A DNA stretch of 64,000 nucleotides, taken from positions 124,001 through 188,000 of the forward strand of contig NZ_DATIND010000155.1 in assembly GCF_035474595.1 (NCBI RefSeq), written 5' to 3'. Source of the DNA: Longimicrobium sp. Its GTDB lineage: Bacteria > Gemmatimonadota > Gemmatimonadetes > Longimicrobiales > Longimicrobiaceae. Shown here piece by piece: positions 33,479 through 41,315 of this stretch. Numbering within the stretch: position 1 is the first letter of the stretch; every line of letters starts with the position of its first letter. The notes below the pieces were generated by a model, which was not told the origin of the DNA, ran no database searches, and worked only from the letters and a program-made list of their open reading frames with translations. The position numbers and the translations under genes are program-made.

Positions 33479-34837
33479 ATGCCGGAGCGAGTGACGATCT
33501 ACCGGGCGGCGTGGGTGCTTCCCGTGGCCACGGAGCCGGTGCGCGACGGGGCGGTGATGGTGGGGACGGACGGCCGCATCGCCGCCGTGGGCCCGCGCGC
33601 GGCCATCGAGCCGCCCGACGGCGCGGAGATCGTGGAGCTGGGGGATGCGGCGCTCCTCCCCGGGCTGGTGAACGTGCACGCCCACCCCGAGCTCGCCCTC
33701 TTCCGCGGCGCGCTGGAGGACCTGCGCTTCCGCGACTGGATCCTGCGGCTGGTGGGGACCAAGCGCGCGGCGCTGGAGGATGGGGATTACGACGTAGCCG
33801 CGCGGTGGACGATGGTGGAGTGCCTGCGCGCGGGGATGACCACGCTGGCGGCGACGGAATCGTCCGCCGCGTCGGTGGGCGCGCTGAAGGAGGCGGGGAT
33901 GCGCGGCGTCGTCTACCGCGAGGTCTTCGGCCCCGATCCGCGGGTCTGCGACGAGTCGATGGCCGATCTCCGCATGGCCGTCGATCGCCTGCGCGGAGAG
34001 GAGACGGAGCTGGTGCGGATCGGCATCTCCCCGCACGCGCCCTACACCGTCTCCGACGCGCTCTTCGCCGCCGCGGGGAGATACGCGCTCGACGAACGTC
34101 TCCCCATCGCCATCCACGCCGGCGAGTCCATCCCCGAGCGCGAGCTGGTGACGCGCGGCGAGGGCGACTTCGCGCCGGGGCTGCGCGCGCGGGAGATCGC
34201 CACGCCCCCGCGCGGGCGGACCACGGTGGAGATGCTGGACCGGCTGGGCGTCCTGGCCGCGCGCCCGCTCCTCATCCACTGCGTGCTGCTGGAGTTCGAC
34301 GACGTGGTGCGGCTGGTGGACAACGACTGCGCCGTCGCGCACTGCCCGGTGGCGAACGCGAAGCTGGGCCACGGCATCGCCCCCTATCCCGAGCTGCGCG
34401 AGGCCGGCGTACGCGTGGGGCTGGGGACGGATTCCGTCGGCAGCAACAACCGGCTGGACCTGCTGGAGGAGGCCCGCATCGCCTCGCTCCTGCACCGCGG
34501 ACGGCTGGCTTCGTACGACTTCCTCTCCCCCGCGGACCTGCTGCGGCTGGTGACGATCGACGGCGCGCGGGCGCTGGGGATGGAGGAGCGGATCGGCACG
34601 CTGGAGCCGGGGAAGGACGCCGACCTCTGCGCCGTCTCGCTCGCGGCGCCGCACGTGCGGCCGGTGCACGACCCCGTGGCGGCGCTTTTCCACGCCGCGC
34701 GGGGTACGGACGTGGTGATGACGGCGGTGCGCGGCCGCGTGCTCTACCGCGACGGCCGCGTGCTGACGCTGGACGAGGCGGCGCTGGGCGAGGCGATGGA
34801 GGAGCCCGCGCGGCGCGTGCGCGAGGCGCTGGCGTGA
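33479..34837 (+). CDS. Amidohydrolase of the chlorohydrolase/aminodeoxyfutalosine deaminase group
   Basis: A 452-residue metal-dependent amidohydrolase. It has the composite beta-sandwich at both ends and a TIM barrel between them: metal ligands in LLPGLVNVHAHPE, ISPHAPYTVSD, AIHAGE and VGLGTDSVGSNN; the C-terminal GTLEPGKDADLCAV closes the sandwich. The group includes deaminases of chlorinated triazines, cytosine, S-adenosylhomocysteine and aminodeoxyfutalosine (menaquinone synthesis); the sequence alone does not choose among them. The next gene starts inside its stop codon, so the two are co-translated. Confidence 0.85.
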   Translation: MPERVTIYRAAWVLPVATEPVRDGAVMVGTDGRIAAVGPRAAIEPPDGAEIVELGDAALLPGLVNVHAHPELALFRGALEDLRFRDWILRLVGTKRAALEDGDYDVAARWTMVECLRAGMTTLAATESSAASVGALKEAGMRGVVYREVFGPDPRVCDESMADLRMAVDRLRGEETELVRIGISPHAPYTVSDALFAAAGRYALDERLPIAIHAGESIPERELVTRGEGDFAPGLRAREIATPPRGRTTVEMLDRLGVLAARPLLIHCVLLEFDDVVRLVDNDCAVAHCPVANAKLGHGIAPYPELREAGVRVGLGTDSVGSNNRLDLLEEARIASLLHRGRLASYDFLSPADLLRLVTIDGARALGMEERIGTLEPGKDADLCAVSLAAPHVRPVHDPVAALFHAARGTDVVMTAVRGRVLYRDGRVLTLDEAALGEAMEEPARRVREALA

Positions 34838-35544
34838 GCGCGCTGCCGCGGATGGCGGGCGCGGAGCTGATGGACGAGCCCGCGCAGGACCACACCGAGC
34901 TGTCGAAGTCCTTGGAGGACCTGCGGCGGGTGAACCGCTGGCTCGGCGGCACGCGCGTCGTTCTCCATCACCTCGGCGATCTCGTCCGCCGCCACCCGCG
35001 CGCCGGGTACCGCATCCTCGACGTGGCCACCGGCTCCGGCGACATCCCGCTGGAGATCGCGAAGTGGGCACGCGCGGAGGATGTCGCGGTGCGCATCGTG
35101 GCCACGGACAACCACGCGACCACGCTGGAGATGGCGCGCGCGCACACCGCCGCCGAGCCCGCCGTCACGGTGGAGACGGCGGACGCGCTGAAGCTGCCGT
35201 ACGCGGACGACTCGTTCGACGTCGCGCTGATCTCCACCGCGCTGCACCACTTCGACGACGAGCGCGACTGCGTGCGCGTGCTGCGGGAGATGCATCGCGT
35301 GTCGCGCATCGGCCTGGTGGTGAACGACCTGGCCCGCTCGCGGACGGCATTGCTTGGGGCGAGACTGCTGGCGGCCACGGTCTGGCGCACGCACCCGGTC
35401 ACGCGCCACGACGGCCCGCTCTCCGTCCGCCGCTCCTTCACCCCGGACGAGCTGCGCGCGCTGGCGGCCCGCGCGGGTTTCGCGAAGGCGATGGTCCACG
35501 CGCACTTCCCGTTTCGTGTCGCGCTGGTGGTGGAGAAGGAGTAG
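34834..35544 (+). CDS. Class I SAM-dependent methyltransferase
   Basis: A 236-residue methyltransferase. The SAM site is ILDVATGSGDIPLEIAKWA, with the acidic IVATDNHATTLEMARA and the post-motif FDVALISTALHHFDD. The N-terminus (LRRVNRWLGGTRVVLHHL) resembles methyltransferases found beside flavoprotein hydroxylases in type III polyketide clusters. The GTG at 34834 overlaps the amidohydrolase stop (GTGA); ATG at 34852 is an alternative. Followed after 93 bases by a flavoprotein, but no polyketide synthase is in the window. Confidence 0.85.
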   Translation: MSALPRMAGAELMDEPAQDHTELSKSLEDLRRVNRWLGGTRVVLHHLGDLVRRHPRAGYRILDVATGSGDIPLEIAKWARAEDVAVRIVATDNHATTLEMARAHTAAEPAVTVETADALKLPYADDSFDVALISTALHHFDDERDCVRVLREMHRVSRIGLVVNDLARSRTALLGARLLAATVWRTHPVTRHDGPLSVRRSFTPDELRALAARAGFAKAMVHAHFPFRVALVVEKE

Positions 35545-35637
35545 GGGGCGGATAGTCGAGAATGGCGCGAGGCCGCGGCTTAGCCGCCCTTGGATTTGCG
35601 GCGGAGCGATCCAGCCGATGGACGAACGAAGGGGGAG

Positions 35638-36831
35638 ATGAGCATTCCGCGCGAAGCACGCGAGGTCGTGGTGGTGGGCGGCGGGCCGGCGGGATCGGCG
35701 ACGGCCGCGTGGCTGGCGAGTGCCGGCCACGACGTGCTGGTGCTGGACCGCGCCCGCTTCCCGCGCCGCAAGCCGTGCGCGGAGTGCGTGAACCCCGCCG
35801 GCGTCGCCGCGCTCCGCCGCCTGGGCGCCTGGGACGCGGTACGGGCCGCCGGCCCCGCGCGGCTGGACGGCTGGCGCATCGGAGCGCTCGGCGGCCGCTC
35901 GTTCGACGGGTGCTTCCCCGGCGCGGTGCACGGCGTCGGCATCCCGCGCGAGGTGCTGGACGACATCCTCCTGCGCCACGCCGAATCGCGCGGCGCCGAG
36001 GCGCGCACCGGCCTGCGCGTCACCGGCCTCCTGCGCGACGCGCACGGCCGCGTCACCGGCGTCCGCGCGCACGGAGACGGTGGCGAGTGGGAGATCGCCG
36101 CGCGCCTCGTCGTCGGCGCGGACGGGCTGCGCTCCGTCGTCCTCCGCCGCCTGGGTCTGCTCGCCCGCCGCCCGAAGCTGCGCAAGCTGGCGCTCACCGC
36201 GCACGTGGCGGGCTTCGACGGCGCCCCCGCGCGCGGTGAGGTGCACGTGAGCGGTCGCGGCGCCTGCCTCGGCATCGCCCCCGTCGGTGGCGGCTTGGCG
36301 AACGTGACGGTCGTGGTCCCGGAGGAGCGGTCGAAAGAGGTCGCCGGCGATCCGGGCGGCTACTTCGACGCGGCGCTCGTTCGATACGGCTTTCCGCAGC
36401 TGCGCAGGGTCGACGAGGTGATCGCCACGGGCCCGTTCGACTGCCCCATCCGCAGCGCCGTGGCGGATGGCGCGCTGCTGGTGGGCGACGCGGCCGGATA
36501 CTACGATCCGTTCACCGGCCAGGGCATCTACCGCGCCCTCCGCGGCGGAGAGCTGGCCGCCGACGCCGCGCACGCCGCCCTCCGCGCGGGCGACACTTCG
36601 GCGTCCGCGCTGGCGCCGTACGAGCGCGCCCGCCGCGCCGCGTTCGGCCCCGGCGAGCGGATGCAGCGCATCGTCGAGGCGTTCGTCTCGCGCCCGCGGC
36701 TGCTGGGCGCCGTGGCCCGCCGCTTCACCGCCCGCCCCGCCCTCGCCGACGCCGTCATCCGCGTCACCGGCGACGTGAGCCCCGTCGGCTCGCTGTTCAC
36801 CCCGCGCGTGCTGGCCGGGCTGGTGTGGTGA
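35638..36831 (+). CDS. FAD-dependent oxidoreductase (geranylgeranyl-reductase/aromatic hydroxylase type)
   Basis: A 397-residue flavoprotein. The N-terminal dinucleotide motif is VVVVGGGPAGSATAAWLA, with VLVLDRARFPRRKPCAECVNP typical of geranylgeranyl-reductase-like enzymes. The second FAD motif is GALLVGDAAGYYDPFTGQGI. The substrate is unknown; together with the methyltransferase it resembles SrsB/SrsC-type tailoring pairs that modify alkyl-resorcinols, or quinone-modifying enzymes. The AGGGGGAG ribosome site lies just before the ATG. Conserved Cys residues in CAEC suggest a reductase rather than a classical hydroxylase, but this is not certain. Confidence 0.85.
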   Translation: MSIPREAREVVVVGGGPAGSATAAWLASAGHDVLVLDRARFPRRKPCAECVNPAGVAALRRLGAWDAVRAAGPARLDGWRIGALGGRSFDGCFPGAVHGVGIPREVLDDILLRHAESRGAEARTGLRVTGLLRDAHGRVTGVRAHGDGGEWEIAARLVVGADGLRSVVLRRLGLLARRPKLRKLALTAHVAGFDGAPARGEVHVSGRGACLGIAPVGGGLANVTVVVPEERSKEVAGDPGGYFDAALVRYGFPQLRRVDEVIATGPFDCPIRSAVADGALLVGDAAGYYDPFTGQGIYRALRGGELAADAAHAALRAGDTSASALAPYERARRAAFGPGERMQRIVEAFVSRPRLLGAVARRFTARPALADAVIRVTGDVSPVGSLFTPRVLAGLVW

Positions 36832-36843
36832 TGGCCGGAGGCA

Positions 36844-36892
36844 CCGGGAATGGAATTCCCGGGCAACAAAAGCACGAAGTCCCTCCGGGACT
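36844..36892 (+). repeat. Pair of small hairpins downstream of the flavoprotein gene
   Basis: CCGGGAAT-GGA-ATTCCCGG (36844-36862) and AGTCCC-TCC-GGGACT (36878-36892) follow the stop codon by 12 bases. There is no T-tract. The pattern looks like a REP-type element and could stabilise the 3' end of the transcript. Confidence 0.55.
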
Positions 36893-36934
36893 GCCACCTC
36901 GCTTCCCGGCGCGCCGAAGGCATCTCTCCGCAAT

Positions 36935-36997
36935 GAGTTCTCCCCTCCCCGCGGAGCGGGCGGAGGGGCCGGGGAGGGGGCCCAGCCAGGCGGGCAG
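36935..36997 (+). repeat. Dispersed intergenic repeat, family R3 copy b
   Basis: It is nearly identical to 23818-23883, with one internal length change in the G-rich centre. Both copies are on the plus strand in spacers of about 200 bases. Confidence 0.8.
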
Positions 36998-37039
36998 AGC
37001 GCTTCTTTTGTGCTACGATCCAGCCTCACGATTCGGTAG

Positions 37040-37657
37040 ATGCAGATCCACGACGTGACCCGCCCGGTGCGCGCGGGGATGCCGGTGTGGCCGGGCGATC
37101 CGCCGTGCCGCGTGGAATGGGCGGCGCGGGTGGCGGACGATGGCGCCAACGTCGCCGAGCTGTGCCTGAGCGCGCACACCGGCACCCACGCCGACGGCCC
37201 GTACCACGTGCTCGAGGACGGCGCGCGCATCGGCGAGGTGCCGCTGGACGCGTTCATCGGCCCCGCGCACGTGCTCGACGCGTCCGCCGCCGGCGCGATC
37301 GGAGCGGAGTGGATCGAGGCGCAGCTCCCCAGCGACTGCGAGCGGTTGCTGCTGCGGACGGGCGCGTGGGGCGATCCGGACGCGTTCCCGTCGTCGTGGC
37401 CCGCGCTGACGGAGGATGCGGCGCGGCTCCTCGTCGATCGCGGCGTGCGGCTGGTGGGGACGGACGCACCCTCACCCGATCTGGTGAACGCGCACGACCT
37501 GCCGGTGCATCGCGTCCTCCTCGGCGCGGGCGTCGCCATCATCGAAAACCTGCTGCTGGACGATGTAGATCCGGGGGAGTACGAACTCGTCGCGCTGCCG
37601 CTGCGCTTCATGGAGGCGGACGCATCCCCCGTCCGCGCGATCCTGGTGCGGCGATGA
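37040..37657 (+). CDS. Cyclase/kynurenine formamidase-like metal hydrolase
   Basis: A 205-residue enzyme of the KynB/cyclase family. The metal and catalytic residues lie in LSAHTGTHADGPYHV (His46, His50, Asp52, matching HxxxHxD). KynB hydrolyses N-formylkynurenine in tryptophan breakdown; other family members act on cyclic or aryl amides and other substrates. The length suits KynB. No tryptophan dioxygenase or kynureninase is nearby, so the specific substrate is uncertain. The next gene overlaps its stop (ATGA). Confidence 0.82.
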   Translation: MQIHDVTRPVRAGMPVWPGDPPCRVEWAARVADDGANVAELCLSAHTGTHADGPYHVLEDGARIGEVPLDAFIGPAHVLDASAAGAIGAEWIEAQLPSDCERLLLRTGAWGDPDAFPSSWPALTEDAARLLVDRGVRLVGTDAPSPDLVNAHDLPVHRVLLGAGVAIIENLLLDDVDPGEYELVALPLRFMEADASPVRAILVRR

Positions 37658-38460
37658 CGGCGGCGATCCGCAGCCTGCTCGCTCCCAATCCCGGCGCGAT
37701 GACGCTGGATGGGACGCGCACCTACATCGTCGGCCGCGATCGCCCCGCGGTGATCGACCCCGGCCCGGACGATCCCGCCCATCTCCGCGCCATCCTGGAC
37801 GCGCTGGGCGGCGCATCTCCCACCGCCATCCTCCTCACCCACTCGCATTCCGACCACACCGCGGCGGCCCCCGCGCTGGCCGCGGCAACGGGCGCGCCGG
37901 TGATGATCGCGCGCGGGTCGCATCTCAACCCGGAGGGCGATCTCATCTCCCGCTGGCTGGAAGAGGGCGATGAGATCGAGACGGACGCGGGCGCGCTCCA
38001 CGTCGTCCCCACGCCGGGGCACGCGCCGGAGCACGTCGCTTTCCATCACTCCGGATCGGGCGCGCTCTTCGTCGGCGACACCTTCATGGGCGGGCTGGAC
38101 ACCACGCTCGTCTCGCCACCGGAGGGCGATCTGGCCGCGTACCTCCGCTCGCTGGAGCGCATCGCCTCCCTTGCTCCCTCCATCCTCCATCCCGCCCACG
38201 GGCCGGACATCGCCGACCCGGCGGAGGCGGTCGCGCGCTACCGGCGCCACCGCGAGGAGCGGATCGCGCAGGTGGTCCGCGCATTGCGGGCCGCGGGCCC
38301 GTCGCGCACCGGTGACCTGATCGACGCGGTGTACGGCGCGGAACTGGACCCGCGGCTGCGGCTGGCGGCGGAGGGGTCGCTCACCGCGATCCTCGGCTAC
38401 CTGGCGGCGGAGGGCCGCGCCCGCGCGCTCCCCGGCGGCCTCTTTCATCTATTGGACTGA
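37654..38460 (+). CDS. Metallo-beta-lactamase-fold hydrolase (LACTB2-like)
   Basis: A 268-residue hydrolase. The binuclear zinc motif is THSHSDHTAAAPAL (HxHxDH), followed by TPGHAPEHVAF and LFVGDTFMGGLD, and a final His in LHPAHG. The C-terminal 70 residues form a small winged-helix-like cap (REERIAQVVRALRAAG), the layout of LACTB2-type thioester or RNA hydrolases. ATGA overlap with the KynB-like gene and only 6 bases to the next gene place it in a three-gene unit. It is cytoplasmic, as there is no signal peptide. Confidence 0.85.
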   Translation: MTAAIRSLLAPNPGAMTLDGTRTYIVGRDRPAVIDPGPDDPAHLRAILDALGGASPTAILLTHSHSDHTAAAPALAAATGAPVMIARGSHLNPEGDLISRWLEEGDEIETDAGALHVVPTPGHAPEHVAFHHSGSGALFVGDTFMGGLDTTLVSPPEGDLAAYLRSLERIASLAPSILHPAHGPDIADPAEAVARYRRHREERIAQVVRALRAAGPSRTGDLIDAVYGAELDPRLRLAAEGSLTAILGYLAAEGRARALPGGLFHLLD

Positions 38461-38466
38461 CGACCG

Positions 38467-40035
38467 ATGACCGATCCCAACGACGCCGCGCTCCGGGCCG
38501 CCCTCGGCGCGCTCCGCGAGAAGGCGGTGGACGCGCACCTCCGCTTCCTCTCGCACCCGCTGCTCGAGGGGCGCGCCCCCGGCACGCGCGGCGGCACGCT
38601 GGCCATGGAGTACATCGCGGCGCAGCTGGAGCGGATGGGGTGCGAGCCCGTCAATCACTCGTGGCTGCAGCCCGTGCCGATGGTGGGGATGGACCCGCAT
38701 CCCCATCTCACCCTCGATACCCCCGCTGGCCCCATCGACCCGGCGTACAGGGACGATTACGTGCTGGAGGCGGGCATCCCCCAGCCCGAAGTCGGCGTCG
38801 ACGCGGAGCTGGTGTGGGTGGGATACGGGATCACCGCGCCGGAGTACGGGTGGGACGACTTCAAGGACGTGGACGTGCGCGGCAAGGTGCTGCTGGTGCG
38901 CGTGAACGATCCGGGTACCGAGGCCACGCCCGGTTTCTTCGGCGGGAAGGCGCTGACGTATTACGGGCGGTGGACGTACAAGTACGAGGAGGCGTCGCGG
39001 CGCGGGGCGGCCGGGGTGCTGCTGGTGCACACCGACGAGTCCGCCGGCTACGGCTGGAACGTGGTGCGCACCTCCAACACCGGCGAGCAGTTCGACCTGG
39101 CCGGCGACCCCGAGTTCCCGCTGGGCGTGCGCGGATGGATCTCGCAGCCGGCCATCCGCCGCGCGCTGCAGGCGGCCGATAAGGATCTGGACGCGCTCGT
39201 CGCCGCGTCCGAGCGAAAGGACTTCCGCCCGGTGCCGACGGGGATCCGCGTCCGCGCCCGCGTCGCCAGCGACCTGCGCGAGGTGGCGACGGCGAACGTG
39301 GTCGGCTTCATCCCCGGAAGCGACGCGGCGCGGCTGAACGAGGTGGTGATCCTCTCCGCGCACTACGACCACCTGGGCGTCCGCACCGGCGATGGTGGCG
39401 AGCGGCTGGTGTACCACGGCGCCTACGACAACGCGAGCGGCGTGGCGCTCCTGCTGGCCGTGGCCGAGGCGCTGGCGTCCGCGCCGGAGCGGCCGCCGCG
39501 CCCGTTCCTGGTCGTGAGCACCACCGCCGAGGAGAGCGGGCTGCTGGGGGCCGAATGGTACGTGCGGCATCCGCTCTATCCGCTGGGCACCACCGCGGCC
39601 GTGCTGAACGTGGACGGCGCCAACCTGTGGGGGCCGACGGAGGACATCGCGCCGCTCGGCACCGACCGCAGCGACCTGGGCGCCCTGGTGCGCGCCGCCG
39701 CCGCGGCGGAGGGGATGGAGGTGGCGCCCGAGCAGCACCCCGAGCAGGGGATGTTCTTCCGGCAGGACCACTTCCCGTTCGCCCGCTCCGGCGTTCCCGC
39801 GCTGGCGATGGACCACGGGCTGCGCTACGTCGGCCGCCCGGAGGGGTGGGGGATGGAGCGCTACGACGAGTTCAACACGCAGCACTACCACCAGCCCAGC
39901 GACGCCTACCGTCCGGACTTCGACTATGCCGGCGCGGTGCAGCAGGGGCGGGTGATGTTGCGCACCGCGTGGGCCGCCGCCTCGGCGCCCGGCCTGCCGC
40001 AGTGGGCGCCCGGAAGCGAGTTCAAGCGAGTGTGA
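38467..40035 (+). CDS. M28-family zinc peptidase
   Basis: A 522-residue aminopeptidase-like protein. An N-terminal part precedes a PA-like insert (about 110-245; VWVGYGITAPEYGWDDF), then the M28 catalytic domain: His299 in LSAHYDHLGV, bridging Asp321 in GAYDNASGVALLL, general base Glu355 with Glu356 in TTAEESGLLGAEW, Asp in AVLNVDGANL and His near FNTQHYHQPSD. Unlike most relatives in such genomes it has no visible signal peptide, so it is probably cytosolic, or an upstream start was missed. It follows the MBL gene by 6 bases. Confidence 0.9.
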   Translation: MTDPNDAALRAALGALREKAVDAHLRFLSHPLLEGRAPGTRGGTLAMEYIAAQLERMGCEPVNHSWLQPVPMVGMDPHPHLTLDTPAGPIDPAYRDDYVLEAGIPQPEVGVDAELVWVGYGITAPEYGWDDFKDVDVRGKVLLVRVNDPGTEATPGFFGGKALTYYGRWTYKYEEASRRGAAGVLLVHTDESAGYGWNVVRTSNTGEQFDLAGDPEFPLGVRGWISQPAIRRALQAADKDLDALVAASERKDFRPVPTGIRVRARVASDLREVATANVVGFIPGSDAARLNEVVILSAHYDHLGVRTGDGGERLVYHGAYDNASGVALLLAVAEALASAPERPPRPFLVVSTTAEESGLLGAEWYVRHPLYPLGTTAAVLNVDGANLWGPTEDIAPLGTDRSDLGALVRAAAAAEGMEVAPEQHPEQGMFFRQDHFPFARSGVPALAMDHGLRYVGRPEGWGMERYDEFNTQHYHQPSDAYRPDFDYAGAVQQGRVMLRTAWAAASAPGLPQWAPGSEFKRV

Positions 40036-40172
40036 TCTCCGTCCGATGTGTTCCGCCGCTGGCGGCGTAGTCGCGCGTGAAAGCGGCCACTGGTGGACAT
40101 TGTGCACGGACGCGGATCCGTTTACCTTTCCCGCATCGAAATCGCAGCGGCGGACAGGATGCGGGGAGGTGG

Positions 40173-40880
40173 ATGATGCGGTTCAACACGGGGATCTACA
40201 CGCCGCCCGAAGCCGCGGCGCTCCTGCACGAGAAGCCGGAGACGGTGCGCCGCTGGGCCTTCGGGTACACGCGGCAGCGCACGGGCGGAAAGACCGGCCA
40301 TCCTCCGCTCATCCGCACCGAGCTGCCGGTGGTCGAGGGCGAGCGGACGCTCACCTTCGTGGAACTGGTCGAGCTGCTGTACGTCCGCGCGTTCCATGAC
40401 GCGCGGGTGGGCTGGAGCACGATCAGGGAGGCGGCGAGTGTCGCCGCGCGGCTGTTCGCGACCGACCATCCGTTCGCGCTGCGGCAGGTGTACCTCGACC
40501 CTGGCAGCTTCCTGTACGCCGCCGTCGAGGAGGCGGACGGGACGGAGGCGCTGATCGAGCTGCGCGGGCATGGGCAGCACGCCATCCCGCAGCTCGTGAA
40601 GCCGTACCTGGACCAGCTCGAGTTCGGCACCGACGACGTGGCGTCGCGCTGGTGGCCGATGGGACGCCGCGGCGGCGTCGTGGTCGACCCGCGCATCGGC
40701 TTCGGCGCGCCGGTGATCGAGGACACGGGCATCCGCACGGGGACGCTCTGCGACGCTTTCACCGCGGAGCGGGCCACGCACGGCAAGATGGCGCTGGAAC
40801 GCGTGGCGTGGCTCTACGAGCTGAAGCCCGCGCAGGTCGAAGACGCGCTCCGGTTCCACCGGTGGCTGAAGGCGGCGTAG
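40173..40880 (+). CDS. DUF433-domain protein, probable VapB45-type antitoxin
   Basis: A 235-residue protein. The N-terminus looks like a MerR/helix-turn-helix reader (TPPEAAALLHEKPETVRRWAF); the C-terminal 80 residues form a DUF433 domain (VVVDPRIGFGAPVIEDTGIRTGTL, ALERVAWLYELKPAQVEDALRFH). DUF433 proteins pair with PIN-like DUF5615 toxins, and one overlaps the end of this gene. Start is ATG 40173 or the adjacent ATG 40176, with GGGGAGG upstream. It would neutralise the toxin and bind DNA; this role is inferred from family and position. Confidence 0.8.
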   Translation: MMRFNTGIYTPPEAAALLHEKPETVRRWAFGYTRQRTGGKTGHPPLIRTELPVVEGERTLTFVELVELLYVRAFHDARVGWSTIREAASVAARLFATDHPFALRQVYLDPGSFLYAAVEEADGTEALIELRGHGQHAIPQLVKPYLDQLEFGTDDVASRWWPMGRRGGVVVDPRIGFGAPVIEDTGIRTGTLCDAFTAERATHGKMALERVAWLYELKPAQVEDALRFHRWLKAA

Positions 40881-41272
40881 TCCTGCTCTTCGACGAGAAC
40901 ATGCCCCAGCGCCTGGCGCGCGCACTGCGCCAGGAGTTGGGGGAGAACGCGTTCCACGTCTGCGATGTGCTGGACCGCGGAACGCCGGACGAGGCCGTGC
41001 TCAGGCACGCGGGCGAGCGCGGCTGGTGCTATCTGGGGTCCGACCGTAAGATCCTGAAGCGGCCGCACGAGCGCGCGGTGATCGCCCAGCTGGGGATGGG
41101 CACGTTCTTTCTGAACGACACCATCCAGGGCTCCTGCAAGATCATCTCGACGGTGGTGCGGCACTGGCCCGCGCTGAAGCGTCTCGCGCAGACGCAGCCC
41201 AGGCCCTTCCTCTACCTCGTACGCGAAACCCGGGTGCTCCCGCTCCGGCGGAGGCACCTGGGTTCTTCGTGA
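40862..41272 (+). CDS. DUF5615 PIN-like protein, probable VapC45-type toxin
   Basis: A 136-residue protein beginning at GTG 40862, 19 bases inside the previous gene. The PIN-like core is LLFDENMPQRLARALRQ, with the acidic pair DEN at the start of the active site and LGSDRKILKRPHERAVI later, as in DUF5615. Family members are likely ribonucleases. The C-terminal part (WPALKRLAQTQPRPFLYLVR) is basic. The tight overlap with the DUF433 gene is characteristic of toxin-antitoxin pairs. Confidence 0.8.
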   Translation: MAEGGVVLLFDENMPQRLARALRQELGENAFHVCDVLDRGTPDEAVLRHAGERGWCYLGSDRKILKRPHERAVIAQLGMGTFFLNDTIQGSCKIISTVVRHWPALKRLAQTQPRPFLYLVRETRVLPLRRRHLGSS

Positions 41273-41315
41273 TGGACGACGTTCCATCATGAAACCGGCC
41301 GATCGAGCGTAATTC

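Noticed and set aside
34744-38448. Long minus-strand open frame across five plus-strand enzyme genes
   Set aside because: It crosses spacers and a repeat element and has no recognisable domain.
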